Assembly: GCA_963920765.1 (NCBI GenBank)
Contig: OY987249.1
Span: forward strand, 64,501-128,500
Reading direction: 5' to 3'
Source: Ulota crispa
Taxonomy: Eukaryota > Streptophyta > Bryopsida > Orthotrichales > Orthotrichaceae
Length of the DNA stretch: 64,000 nt
The notes beneath the pieces are model-generated. The model searched no databases. It was given only the letters and a program-made list of their open reading frames with translations, and was not told the origin of the DNA. Shown here in pieces: positions 50,752-64,000 of this stretch. Every line of letters begins with the position of its first letter. The stretch's first letter is position 1. The position numbers and the translations under genes are program-made.

Positions 50752-53437
50752 TAGCATATTTGAGATAAAGGTATGCAAGGTGCATGATTAGTTAAGGCAT
50801 AATTGTGATTTTTACATACTAATTTATATAAATTCTACACCATGCAAGATAAGGTGGTTGTGACTTACCTTTCATTTGGGTTAATTTTCAGATTCTATAT
50901 TTGTCTATTAAAGCCTTGTCTCATCTGTAACCTACCTACATGTGTAGAGACATTTGAATAGGAAGAGAGAAGTAGGTGACATCTTTGGTGGCAACCTCAC
51001 CATAGGGTTGCACCTCCATGATTGATTGTGTTTATTTATTTGAGTTGTTTTGCTTTGATTGATGATGGGAATTTGCTTTAAGTTAGGGTCCTAAAATGAT
51101 ACAAAAAATAAATCAGGCTATAAGATTACGATTATTGTTGAACACCTATTTGAATAATCTTTGTTTGATTTTATTGCTCATGCAATAAGTTTCATAATTT
51201 GTGTTTGACACTATAGTTAAAAACCAAGTTGCTGGATAGAAAATTAGGAATAATCTCACACAAGCTCAAAGGTAAAGGATGGAATTGGAGGCAAGTAGTA
51301 GTATCAAATCATGAAATCCTTTGAAGAACAAGGGAAAATGTTTGTATGGGCTTTTCATTTTAAAGTCATTTGGCATTGCAATGAAGTTTAATCCGCTTCC
51401 CATTCCCATAGATTCTAGGTGCTTGCTACTAATGATGTCTAAAATATGCAAACAACAACAATATGAAGGTGAGGTGGAAGAATCATGGTGGGCTACTAGT
51501 AGGGCATTTTTTTTCGTTTGCCAGATTACACGCATCGACATCCAATTTGAGAATAAATGGAGGGATCATTAGAGAGTGGCCTAAAGCTGTCAATTTTTTT
51601 GCCAATTTGGCTTCCTTTCACCAAATTAAAATGTGTTGGCTACTAAAAGTCCATGTTTGGGAACAAACTAACTATTCCATGATTAGTGTGGCAATCATGA
51701 AGCTTTATATTTCCATACCTATGATTACTTGAAGCCTAGTGATCATTGCCATGTTCAATGGTTTTCCCATCATCTTAGAAGGTCATGTGAAGGAGATTTG
51801 CAAATACATTGTCATTGTCCTCATCTACAAGTCCAACCAAAGTTGCAAATCTATCATAAGTTATAAACCAATCATCTGTAACCATGATACATGCAAGTAA
51901 GGACTTCAAAAAGGAAAAGATGTTACAACAACCTACAAAACATGAATTGAGCTCTGCAAGAACTAGGGCTAGAATGCAACAACAAAAAGTGGGATGAATT
52001 TCACTTTGATACCAAATGTTAGAAAATGCTTCACCATCAAGAATATAACTCAAAGGTTCAGCTAAGTTTGTTCAAAGAACATAAGAAAAACGTCACCCTC
52101 TTCCCCTTCTTTGTGTGCAATCATATAGTCAATACCGCAATCAACTTTCTTACTTTATATCTTTAATGATGTGAATAGACAACATGAATTCCTCTAACAA
52201 GGTTCATTAAATTTATCCTTTAAAAAATCAAGAGTAACTCCAGTGAAAAGGTGACCAATGTCCCACCACTTAGATACAGTTATAATGCTACAATGTATAG
52301 AAAGGTAAAAAGAAAACCAACACCAAAAAAACTAGCAAAGTGGTTTTGTCCTTCTACCAATTGCTCATTTCTTGAACTAAATAAGGCCATACTCAAACTT
52401 CCTCACATATAACTTTTTTCAATACAATGTCTCACTTCTTAAGTTCAAATACCAAGAAAGGAACAGTCCTATATTTGATTTGCTGTTTCTTAATTGAGTT
52501 AAGGTATAACTTTAAATTGAATGTAAAAAACATGTTTGAAGGAAAAAGCAAAGGCGATGATTCGAAGGCAAATGATCTACTTGAGAAATAAAATTAGAAA
52601 GTTTAACCCCTTACTTATGGGGTGATTCTTCTGTGCCTTGAAAACAAACGACGATTGGCTAGAGCAATTAACAAAATACACGTAACACAGAACTTCTAAC
52701 TAATGACATCCTTTACTACTCATTTATATCATGTCCTTACAAAACGAGGTCAACAAAACCTGGCTCGAACGCAATGAGGCAAACCGAAAATGAAAACGGA
52801 AAAGAGGAGTTCAAGCCCAAGAGCATGCACGAAAAGAAGCGAGCGGCCACTCATCTGAGACCTCGATCCTGCGGTGAACCTGGGTGAAAATTCTGATACC
52901 ATCCGGATATCCAGGCCAGCCCAATGGCTACCTAGGAAAACATGGTTTGAGACCCGACGAAGCCGCTCTAAGGTAGATGGGTGACGAAAAAGTCACAGAT
53001 GTTAAGGATCTCCATGCACCCAGGCTGGAACATATTTTCAAACAAAATTGGCACCCAAAGGGGCATAGAATACAACCATGGTTTCACATGACATGTCCCG
53101 GATTCTCTACATAGTAATCTTTCTTTCCTAGGTTCCAAAGCTACAATCTCTACGTGGCTGCATAAATCAAGCAAAATGCAATAGGCAGTTAAAATATTAT
53201 CTAAAAATATATATTGACTTCCTTCCCGTCATTCATTTCACTCACATGGTCCTTAGCTTCGGTAAGGGCGACCTACGAGCACAAGATAATCAAGTTATAT
53301 AAATACAATGGGAACTACACCGACAAATATCATAGCAAATAACGAAAAAAAGGATGATTTTTGGCTTCGAAATAGGATTGGTCTTTTCTATGGTCCAAAC
53401 AGACAGCTCACAAAAAATAAAGAAACAGTACTGCAGT
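50752..53437. other. Spacer between convergent genes
   Basis: Holds the 3' UTRs of the CH_2 gene (left) and the LRR gene (right). About 52740-53170 is clearly richer in GC than its surroundings, like an exon or a long UTR, but no frame is convincing. The rest is AT-rich with no recognised feature. Confidence 0.4.
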
Positions 53438-56400
53438 TTAGTTAAGGATGTCCTGGCAAACCTGGCCGTATTTAGTAAGAAAGTTGCTGGTAAGATTTAA
53501 AGTTGAGACAGCTGCTTCTCCATTCGCTTTCAATGCCTGTGCCAGCGCAAAAGCTCCAGTATCCTGGAATAAATAGAAGATTCACCATATCATTGCACAT
53601 GATCGGTGCACCAGAATTCCAACTTCCAAAGCTTCAAGCTCTAGGTCCAACGTCGAAAGTATGTAGTTCGGACGAGGACTACCAATCCAAGCTACAAAGT
53701 ACTGCATGCTGTATTGAGTACCATGTATTGAGTATTACAATAGTGCATGCAGAATAAAACTATAGCACACTGTCTCACCCTGATTTCGTTGAACCCTAGG
53801 TCAAGTGAAGTCAAATGCTCATTGACGACTTTCAAGCTTTTCGCCAACAGCCTCGCACCCTGTTTTCACCCACAAAATTCAGTTGCTTAAGAGCTTATAC
53901 TAATTTTCCAACAACGATAGACGTGCACAATATTGGCCCAAAGTGCTGTTCTAGACATTGACAAAATATCTCCGTGATACAAACTCATTTCATCATAACT
54001 ATTTCACGGATTTTCCAATAATAAGTAAATTGAATTAGATGAATACATCATCACCAAGAGAGTTGGCACGCAAGTCTAATGTTGAGATGGTAGAATTATA
54101 AAGCAGGCAATCCGCAATAGCCTCCGCTCCCTTCACCCCAATCTGGAGACGCATCCAATAAATCAACACAGTGAGAAGACAGGAGGACCAAAAGCAGTTA
54201 TTCACTTTGAACTATTACTAGCAAAAAGGCCCTTACCTACCTTATTTTCCGTTACTTTACTACAACGGATACCAGAAGCCCGTGCAAACAACGAAAAAAA
54301 CAGAATTTAGGAGACAAATAAGATTAAAAAGGAATTGACGGGTAAGAAAAACGTGAACAGTAAGACTGACTAAGGAATGTGGACAATAACAACACTGAAA
54401 CTTTGCTGAAGCGCTTTGAACAATGTAGCAGCACGGACGAAGTTCTCTAGTAGCAAGAAGGTTCACAGTTCTAAACGGTTACATGAATGGCTGACATACC
54501 TGGCACCAGCCTAACCGGAGTGTTTCAATTTTACCGTGGAACTTCAGGGTATCGGCCAGCACCTTGGCACCATTCATTCCGATAGGATTATAGCTGAACT
54601 CAAACTGTGAACGACACAGAAAGAAACAAGGCGACCTCCACGTTATGATTCTTCATTGCATGACACGAATCTCAACGGCACAACGAACTTATAATCAATA
54701 TTGAAAAAGAACTTCATGCGGGAAAAAGAAATGACGAGTCCGAATAAGCATCTCCAACAAATAGAATGCTCTTCCACTATCTAGAGCGGTGTGTGAATTT
54801 TCAAGTCGAAGCATGCACTTACAGTGGTGATTGTTGTATTGTCTTTCAAAGCCGCTGCTAAACTGGAAGTGCCTTCGGCAGAAATATTATTTCCACCCTG
54901 AATGAACAAAAACACTTCAGTTTACGATATGGGCACACAGGCACAACGAATACTCGGGACCGCATGTGGAAGGTATTTCTGTAAACTACACCGCATAAGG
55001 TGTTCCAGTGAAACTCACCAAGTCTATTGTAACGATGGATCTATTCCGCTTCAAGGCTTCAGCTATTCTTTCTGCTCCCTAGGTGTTCAAACAGAAGACC
55101 CTCAGTGCAACTTCTTCGACTAAATGGATCACCAATAGAAAACATGATATTCAATAGAGAATAAGTACAACACAATGAAGTGAAAAGCGGGATGTGGCAG
55201 GACAGCGAGACATGTCAAATAAATGGGCACTAAAGATTAATCATAACTCAGGCGACACATTTCTTCCTTGGACATTATCATCTTCTGATGTAGAAAGAGA
55301 AGGACTGAAATCGAACCTGATCACCAATGTCATTCATGTACATATTCAACCATTGGAGACCTTTAACCTTCTTTATATACTCTGCAACATGAAACGCACC
55401 CTTTGGCCCTATTTTGTTGTTACCAATGTCCAACGATGAGATCTTCCCTGCCACATGAAACATAAAACAATCCCACTACAGAAAGTCAAGACCACATTAG
55501 ATGATAGAAGGCATGCGTTTTAAAATGTTAATATAAACTTGTTTTCAAATCCATTGGCTATACGTTGGCAGGATTAACTTACATTTATATATTTGGAAAG
55601 CAATCAAGTACGTATTTGGAAAACTTTTGGTTTGCAAATTTAAATCAGATACTATAGAACAAAGAGCACAGTAGTACCTTTGTGAGTCATCAAACCCACC
55701 ATCAATTCTCGAATGCCTTCATTACCCATATCGTTTCCATGAAGATGCAAATCCTGAAAATACCCTGTCCCATTTAGTGGCAAAAACATACTAGAACCAT
55801 AACATTTAAAATTACATGGCAAAGAGTAAACAAAAGGTACAGTGAAAGAGAATACATTGTGACATTTAAAATGTATTAGGTTTGCGTCGCTATGCAGAAA
55901 ATCATGGCAAAGAGTAGTCTGTACAATTATTAGTGATTTAAAATAAAGGTAACAGTCGAACAAAGCGAATGCCACAGAAAAATGGATTAAGCAAAATGAA
56001 CAATCCTGCACTCAGGAGCTAAAACGAATGCATTTTGCACTCACACGTATACTTTTGTTCCCTTCCAACCCTTTTGCAAATGCCGAACCTCCAAGAGCAC
56101 CACCGTAATTATTACTGTATTGCAAAGAAATCGACAATTCAGATCATACTGGATAAACTAGGTCAGTCGAGTGATATCAGCTCTAAACTTCATTATGACA
56201 TCGGCCACATTCGATTCTTTCTTAAGAGTTGATAATCCAAAAGTGACCACTCAACAATTTAACATGAAAATGGACAAATGCCGGTGATGTAATTTTCGCA
56301 CCGAAGGACCATAAATAATTCATTGGACAAATGCATCCACCAGAAATTCATCAAGTGCTTATCCAACAAGCGTTTATTCTACTTTCTGCAGCTTCATAAC

Positions 56401-58973
56401 AAGATAGCTCTACTGGCAAGAGATGCCTGAAATAAGAACAGAAATCCAGTAGAAAAACAAATGCTTATATGCAAGTTTACTTATAAACTCAAAAGCTTCT
56501 CACTTGATGTGGATACTGCGAAGGGTTTTGTTGGTAGTTAAAGCATCTGCAAGAGCAGCAAATCCCTGAAAAATACTGAAGAACAATAAGTATACTTTTG
56601 ATGGGCATCATCTGCAACATCCATCCGTATTAGTGCAAAGTCACAGTCTCACGTTATTGATACATCACATATCACACACGGATGTAGCATGGTGAGTGAA
56701 ACTCTAAGGTGACAATGGCAGATTTGGTACCGCGTAGTCAATGACGTTATTGTTGAGCTCCAGGTGTGTAATATGTTCGTTCTTCTTCAGCATTTCAGCA
56801 ATAGCTTTAGCTCCCTGCAAACCATCATAATATAATCAAGTTCCATTCCAAACTGTGAAGAAATTGGGTCAAATCTACAAAAACCTTTCTAAAATATGCA
56901 CTGTGCCATTTGGAAAACTGATCGAGTTGGTTCGCATTTGCAAGTTTAACCGTACTTCATGTGGGATTAAGCCCGGATGCAACTCCACGGCAGTGACACT
57001 CAATAGTATAGAAAACGTACCTCGTCACCAACGTTAACACTATTTAGCTGAAGCTTTGTGATTCCTTGATTCCTTTCCAGTAACCCAGCTAATTCCTGCC
57101 AAGCAAAGAGCACCGGTACAGAAAGTAAGACGAGACTGCTCAGAAGACATGGACAAAAGCTCGGACTTAGAACAGACTGCTTCACTACAGTGATATCATC
57201 TTAGATTGCCTGGATCTATGATTCGCTAGTGAAAAATCAGTATGATACAACCGACTCCACGTTCCCAAATCACAGAAATGGGTGTCACCAGTGCAACTTA
57301 CAGCAGAACCCTCATCGCCAATGCTGTTTCCAGATAAGTTAAGACTCTTAAGAAACGTGTTCGTGGGTAGCACTTGAGATAGGGCTTTAACTCCCGTAGC
57401 CGTGATACCATTGGCCGAGAAATCGACACTCTCAGCACTCTGTCACGTCCAGGAAACAAAAAGGAACTTTCAGGACAGGACAGTCGGCAATGACAACTCT
57501 GAGCAAAATACACCAAGCAAATGGGATCTCAAACGGTTCATATTCAAGAAGTTTGCAAGTGATTCCCATATTAATGAATTTATTCCCAGAATCGGCAAGC
57601 TCAAACCAAGACAATAAAACATAAGCCAAACACATTCAGAACTCGTCTGGACAATGAATCGCAATATCTTCTGTGCCCACCACAACAGAAACCACATTCC
57701 TGCTACGGCGGTAAACTAGTTCAATCCTACCCACACGCCAATCCAAATTACTACAACACAAGCACGCAAATACATGCCAGGAATGCACCTCTTTGAGTAG
57801 CTACTGACCTGGTTGAATGCCAAACCCTCGGCTAGATAAACAAAACCTTCGTCTCCGAAGGAGCGACCTACAGAGCGATATGTTTCCATTGTAACATACA
57901 TACTGGGGCGTCTATTGCACAATGAAAATTAAAAGGACAATATTGACAACGCCATGTCTACGCACATCTACGGAAACGTCTCAACTTCCAAGAATACAAA
58001 TGAGATGCAGTTATCATCGGCTCTGTTGACTCTTGGACAAACATTCAGACTACTTGCACGCGGCAAAGCAGTAGATTCTCATGCAAGCAATAGGAATTTC
58101 AAGTAATACAAGCCTTAACGCGATCCCAGGTACTTTCAAGCGATGGCACGTGACTTGGCACTCGTTTTACTAAAAGATGAACGGCAAGAATGAGTACGAT
58201 TACAGTACCTGCCAAATCAACTTCACGGAAAGTACGAAGTTCTCGAGAAAACTCATTTAATTTCGCCATGGATTCGCGACGGAACTTCTTGTCGGAACCA
58301 GCTCCAGCTCCTCCTACTTCTAATCCAGAATTCATTTTTGGCATGCTCAACGCCCAACCATTCTTGCTCAAGTACTTGTAAACTACTGAAAATCCCACCC
58401 AAATGTATACCATTGTAAGAAAATCCCCCAAGTGAAAATATGATCCAATCTTCAAAATCGAATCTCTTGGCACTGAGGCGAGCTTGTGGAGAATGCGAAA
58501 CGGGCCAGGGTTGGCACGGACAGTCTGGAACAATTGAAGCGTGAGAAAATTGATGCGAGAAACAGGGGGACCAAGAAGTGGGATTAGGGTTTAAAACAGA
58601 GAGGGGGGAAAGTAAAACTGCAGAATTGGGTCTTACCGAACCCGACTCCGAGAGCAGCTGCAGCGCCAGCCAGCAAGGGCACGGAGTCAGCATTGAAAGG
58701 GGACGAAGACGAGGGCTCATCGGATTCCGTGGTGAAGTAGTATTTCTGGGATTTGGCAGGAGACGAAGCCACGGAGCGGCGAGGGCGGGGATTGTCTGCC
58801 GCAGAAGCGCAGACATGGGAGGGGGGCGATGGGGCGGAGCCGGAGGGGAGTGCCACGAAAGACCGAAGCGAGGGGCAATTGGCGAGGAAGGAAGGAGAAG
58901 AACTCGACAGAGAAGAAGAGGAGAAGGCGAGCGAAGAAGGAGAGGGCATGGTGGATGCTAAAACCCCCGGCAT
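53438..58973 (-). CDS. EMB2004: Plastid-targeted RNI-like LRR protein (EMB2004 / NLRC3-like)
   Basis: Sixteen exons in phase on the minus strand: 58973-58637, 58385-58209, 57867-57809, 57439-57302, 57095-57021, 56814-56731, 56565-56504, 56114-56045, 55753-55678, 55447-55317, 55078-55019, 54897-54823, 54604-54500, 54142-54047, 53859-53779, 53563-53438; 583 aa. Start ATG 58973 (58949 is an alternative). The N-terminus is Ser/Pro/Ala-rich and poor in acidic residues, a plastid transit peptide, followed by a hydrophobic segment (residues about 102-117, PLLAGAAAALGVGFGV). From residue about 165 it is a chain of about 12 ribonuclease-inhibitor-type repeats: SLNLSGNSIGDEG, KLQLNSVNVGDEG, DLHLHGNDMGNEG, SLDIGNNKIGPKG, WLNMYMNDIGDQG, TLRLGWCQIG, SLDLGFNEIR. 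The wording matches Arabidopsis EMB2004 (embryo-defective, At1g10510) and plant proteins labelled NLRC3-like. No NACHT domain, so not an immune NLR. Molecular function unknown; LRRs imply protein binding. Confidence 0.85.
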
Positions 58974-59220
58974 GGCTGACGGAAAGGCTGGCGCAGATAA
59001 AAGAAAACAAAGGAAGACAACCAACTTCAGAAGTGGCAACAGAGCAAGGCAGGAGGGCAGGCGAGGACTCAGAGTAGGGGCGACGGTGGAACTGTGGCAG
59101 TGGCAGTGCCTTGTCTAAGCTTCGTCCTCTCACTGCACTAACTTCGTCTTAAGCTTACGTTTGTCTGTCTGTTTCGGGGGACTCGCCTCTTAACCCCTCC
59201 GAGAGTGCAGATGTCCATAA
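58974..59220 (-). promoter_or_regulatory. 5' UTR and promoter of EMB2004-like gene
   Basis: GC remains high to about 59215 and then falls abruptly to AT-rich sequence, marking the end of the gene island. No in-frame ATG upstream of 58973 (codons at 59039 and beyond are TTG or GTG). Individual promoter elements could not be assigned. Confidence 0.4.
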
Positions 59221-62200
59221 CGTGGACGATGAACATTACCAGGCGCTTCATGTACCACACTACCAGCTGTATGAATTGAATGAATCACATTCGAATGGGG
59301 TTCGACAGATGTTTTTATCTATTTTCATCCATGTGTCATGTTTGACCATCAGGAGCTTCTCAGATTTTTGTGCATTCAAGTTGAATCAATTTACGTAAAG
59401 ATGGAAGAAGAAAAAGCTCACACAAATGAATGTCTAATTTTTTGAATCCTCATATGTCAAAATTTATTTTCTCTCAAAAACTTCATATCCAAATCTACAT
59501 GTTTCACCCCTGCACTTTTTTAACTCTTAAAGGACTAAGCCTTTTTTTGTGAAAATCACTTAAAATTGCCACTTCTAGGAGGTTTAGTAAAAAAGGATTT
59601 TACGTTTTGTTTTTGGGAAATTCAACTCTAGGATCTTGCCCCGGATTAGAAGAAACACTTTGTGGGAAAAAAAATCAGCTCATTCTAGATGGAGAGGAGT
59701 GAGATATATATTTACATTTAAGGTAAAAAAATAAAAATAAACTCCATGCTGCCCAAAAACTTCAAAAGCCTTTGACCACTCTCATAACAAAAAAAATTGC
59801 TCTACACAAAGTTGAGGTTTATTTTTTCCAAGTAGAAAACCAAGTTAGGTATGTGTGGGAGAATTTTCAAATCAATTAGAACTATACAACACATGGGAAA
59901 AAATAATAAGTAAAAAAAAGTAAAGAACAAGTCAAATTACTAAATTGTTGAGAATTTAATTATTGAAATGAAAAATGCAAATCCCAATAATTATGATGTT
60001 GTGATAAAAAAATCCACTTCCTTTGGTTTAATTTTTTTTCCAAAATACTGAAATTTGAGTAAAATAAAGGACTTCAAAGTTTATTTTAGAGTAGAGAATC
60101 CATAACTGCTTGCAAATAAAACTCCTCATAACTTTCATCTCATTGATTGATATTGAATGATTCAAAGCTTTTCACGTATAAAAAAAAATCTAAAGAACCA
60201 ATTTCAAATTTTTATTTTTTAAAAATGTAATTTTTAAAGAAGTTTTGGGCTGCCTAGATGGAAAGTCCAACCCAAATTTTCATAAATTCATGCATAACTT
60301 CTTTCTCAAATGTCAAAATGAGGAAAAAATTAGATGCCCACATAGATTTTTGAATTCTGCGCCTTTAATAAAAATTTCAGAAAATCACACAAAGTAGTTT
60401 AACCATAGATACATGCCTAAAATCCAACTTGTCTCCTGAAGGGACAATGAAGGTTGCCTAAGCCATTTTTTGGCTTAGAAATGATCACATTGAGCTTGTT
60501 CTTATTACCAATGAATGATTTGCATCCAAGTTCTTCTTAAAGAGTCCTTTGAGTGCGTGTGCAAGATGAGGCACCAAAATTGTCTATGATTTTTGGGTTT
60601 AGGCTCACGTAGTAATAAATAAAAAAATTAACACTTAATATATAGAATCTACATGAGTGTGGCACCAAATGAGTTCACAATACAAATAAAATAGATAAAG
60701 GGTTAGAAGGAAATAAAAGCCAGCTAATGCGAAACCTTATATGGAGGAGATTATTACTAATTATTTAATTTTAACTAAGTGAAAAATTCAGAAATAAAAA
60801 AACAGATAATTTTTTAAAAATAGATAATTTTTTTTTAAAAGATATAAAATTTGATATTGAAAAAGAAAATGAAGCGGTGGAGGAGTAAAAATGAAAAATG
60901 TAAGAAAGTTGATGATTAGAAAATTGAACAAAGGGAGATTAAAAGAAATAAAGTCTTCTCTGTTGCCTCTTCCTCCTTGTTCTTCTCTTCTCTCTCTATC
61001 TTTTATGCATGATCAAGCAAGGATTAAAATTTAATTAGTTGTGTTTTTGAACACTTGAAAGGGTGTACACAGAACAAGGAGATTAAGGTAGTAAAACAAG
61101 ACCTATCCTCCTACCACCAATTGCCACTATTAGCTACTTATTTAATCAATTGATAAGTTTTTATTTATATATTTAAGAATTTTTTCCATGTGCCTCTTCT
61201 TTTATTTTTTGTGAGTAGATGTATTGTAGCATTTGAGTTTCTCATAAACTTTTTATAAATTTCTAAAATTAAAAGCTAAAGAGTAGGATCAATTCTAAAT
61301 CTAAAAAATGACTAGCAATTTTCTTCTATCATGCTACAAACAAAAAATTAAGGTCAAGATTTTGTATACTTTTCTTGTGTACTTTATTTCTGTGTTTAGG
61401 GTCTAATTGCTTTGTAGCATTTGAAATAAAATTGATTTACTTATGATTTTAAAGTTTTGATGCAAAAATATGATAGTTTGAGATTTAGAAAAAGTTGCTT
61501 GCAAACCCTAAACCCTATATTTGAAGCAATCACATACATATGCACACATGTCATTAACTATTTTTCTTATACTTGTCATCATTAATTGTGAAACTCTCAC
61601 TAAGTCAAATGCATATTGTAAGTTGCTTTTTGAGTGGGAATCATGAACAATGAGAACATGAGACATTTATTGAGCAACACTGCTTTACTTGGCAAGGCAA
61701 ACAAATGCATGCTAGCATTGCCCTTTAAACAACTTCAAATTTGTAATTTTGTCTAAATTAATGGTCTTCAAAGCATTCAAAAGCATGGAAGTAGCTAAAG
61801 AGTTATTTGCTTACTCATTGACCAATGCTTTTGGCCCACATCTTGACTGCGTGCTGTAATTGGAGTTTTAATAAGGAATTGAATTTAAATGTGATTTACA
61901 AGTCAAATATTTTGATATGTTGTGTATCATACAAAAATGAGCATGCAAATGCTACAAGAACTAATTTACAATTGTAAAACCATTTCAAGGAATGTTGAAC
62001 AAACTGCATTGTCCATGAAAGATTTTGATATGAAACAATTTTTTTTTCAAGAGTTGATGGGATTTCAAATTTGTTGTTGTTGCCACCACTACCATCTCCA
62101 TAACCCTGGTGGTTGTCATTGTCATTACTTTTCCAACATGAATGCTACAGTTGCATTGATGCACATGTATTTTAAATGGACATGTCCATCAATATGTGTG

Positions 62201-64000
62201 CTCTTGATTATAATTATTGTGTGATCTTATGACCTTACTTGTTAATTCCTTCTCAAAAACCCAATATTGGAAACCAATGTGTGAGTTTAGAAGTGAGACA
62301 TAATCCCTTTTAAGTATTTGGACGTGTTGAATGAGCAAACAATTGTATACTACAATATTACTTGTAAAGAACTATGATTCTAATGGAAAGGCATGACATT
62401 ATGCAAATTAATTCATGCTTACTTAGTCAATTGAATTTGACAAATTGCTCAAACAAAACCTTGAGGGGATTATAAACTTTCAGAAACATGATTAGTATAC
62501 TTGAATATTATAAAATGATATGAAATAATCTGTGCATCCAAATGACATCAAATAAACTTGTTTTGCTCAAGCTAAAGAGAAAACATGATTAAATTGTAGC
62601 ACTTGCCAATTGAAAAGAAATGTTTTCAAAAGAATACAATAGAATAAATTTGATGAAAATGAATTTGTTCCTAGAAATACAAATTTATTTATAGTAATAT
62701 AACTCTATGTGCCACATTGTTGCCCAAACAAGAATGTATGAGAGACTAACTAATGTGCTACATAATAGGAGTTACCTTGACATTCTAAACAACCCAAAAG
62801 TCAACACTTGGTGAACAATTATTCGAAAGAAGCTAAGTACAAAAATCTTACATGAAGTACGTAATCATTTCAAGATATCTAGTGGTATTGACTTGTTACA
62901 TGAACTTATTACAAATTGATGAGGTCATATCAGTAATAAACTATCATCATTCAAAACTCACTTGACATCTACAAAATAAAATAATAATAATCAAATTTTT
63001 TCTATATCAATTTTTGATGAAGTGGAGTCTGATTTTTCAAATGCCAAGTTGCACCACTAGTGGGTGATTGTAAGAAACACTTGTACTAATTCTTGTCCCC
63101 TTCACCTCCCGCACGTGCTTTTTGGCTTGTAACTTTTGCGCAGCAAGTTCTTTTGAGTTGAAATTTCAGAAGAAGGTACGTGTCATAGTTACAAACCTTT
63201 CGTAATTTTTGCAGTTTTTTTTAAAATTATTTTACTATTTTTAAACAGCCCCCAAATAAGTGTCTACCTTAGCCATTTTGGGGGTTTTTAGTACTATTTT
63301 GGGTCCAAAAAGCTTTTCTAGGGTTATAAATTGGGGATGTTGTTTATGGAGCATGCTTACATGCATTTGTAGAAGGGTTTTGCAAAATTATAAATTCCAT
63401 GGCATTTGCATTGTCTCAAAGTGGGCATCCTATCTCCCTTCATTGGCAAAATACAAAGAAGTTCCTCAATAAAGCAATTGTACCATGTGAATGTGTTTAA
63501 TGGGTTCTCAAATGTTCAATTTTTGTTTTATTTTTTTGAATTATTTTACTATTTTCTAAAAAGCAAGAAAGAAATTGGCTTTTTGTTGGTGATTTTGTTT
63601 TGCGCATAACTTTTAGAAAAAAAAATTTCTAGGTCTAAATTTTCATGGTTATGCTACTTTAAGTGCTTTACAAATGCTCCATATTTTATTTTATTTAAAA
63701 AATTATTATTCCAAAAGCTTGGTAGTACTACTAGTTTTACAAATACTAAGGGTGTTTGAGACAAAATTGTGAAGTGTTTCTTGCAACTACCCTAGTTTAG
63801 ATTGGTAAAGATAGCCACCAAATGCCTACTTGAGAAAAACTACCACATTTTCATGAGCAAAAGTTGATTTGAAGCATTTAGAAATTGTCACAGAAGGCAA
63901 TGAATGTACCAAGAGAAACAAAAGCTATTTCTTGGCCCCTAAATTTTGGAATAGTACAGATACCAAAATATTCTTCACCCCTAAATGCCCAAGGTACTAC
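59221..64000. other. AT-rich intergenic region
   Basis: No gene recognised. A pyrimidine tract (CTCTTCCTCC...TCTCTCTCTATC) lies at about 60959-61000. Frame 61922-62224 (plus) has a short CCCCHHYHLH run but no family match. Long A/T runs dominate. Confidence 0.5.

Noticed and set aside
53438..58973. NLR-type immune receptor
   Set aside because: Although plant databases often name this family NLRC3-like, there is no NACHT or NB-ARC domain; the N-terminus is a transit peptide and the repeats are of RI type as in EMB2004.
58578..59118. Plus-strand Glu/Arg/Lys-rich frames (58578-58961, 58753-59118, 58829-59077)
   Set aside because: They are the complement of the Ser/Pro-rich transit-peptide exon of the EMB2004-like gene; their composition is explained by that.
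61922..62224. Possible Cys/His-rich small protein
   Set aside because: Codons are AT-rich like the flanks, the Cys/His run is a short low-complexity stretch, and there are no splice or promoter signals.

Overview
This 64 kb window looks like nuclear chromosomal DNA of a land plant that makes swimming sperm (a moss or liverwort fits best; fern or lycophyte is possible). Evidence: spliced genes with plant-type GT-AG introns, a plastid-targeted LRR protein of the plant EMB2004 type, a plant SAP-domain protein of the C3H62 type, two genes of cilium/flagellum families (a CEP164-type WW protein and a CH_2/SPATA4-type protein), a fragment of plastid rpoC1-rpoC2 DNA, and nested Ty3/Gypsy elements. 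The DNA is AT-rich, and genes stand out as islands of higher GC. All gene models are hand-built from splice signals and reading-frame phase; nothing was aligned by computer.

Layout. 1-4.1 kb: no recognisable gene. 4.1-7.25 kb (+): decayed AT-hook/RS-rich gene ending in a plant Ptta/En-Spm transposase-like domain, with in-frame stops. 7.3-16 kb: no firm gene, one possible exon near 12.3 kb. 16.06-18.32 kb (-): intact 8-exon SAP/C3H62-like gene carrying a triple DACRG repeat. 20.43-33.25 kb: a Ty3/Gypsy chromovirus with matching 278-bp LTRs; plastid rpoC1-rpoC2 DNA sits in its gag and a second Gypsy element (24.1-29.9 kb) sits in its reverse transcriptase. 33-42 kb: AT-rich repeats, including a large hairpin (34.2-35.2 kb), a 309-bp foldback (36.9 kb) and two MITE copies in opposite orientation (39.6 and 40.5 kb). 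42.03-43.71 kb (-): CEP164-type WW-domain gene, N-terminal part only. 46.06-50.75 kb (+): intact 9-exon, 469-aa CH_2-domain gene. 53.44-58.97 kb (-): intact 16-exon, 583-aa EMB2004-like LRR gene. 59-64 kb: AT-rich, nothing recognised.

How the genes relate. The CEP164-like and CH_2 genes are divergently transcribed 2.35 kb apart and both belong to cilium families, so they may be co-expressed in developing sperm (inference). The LRR and SAP genes look like ordinary housekeeping genes. The repeats between them show the C-to-T/G-to-A decay expected of methylated, silenced DNA.
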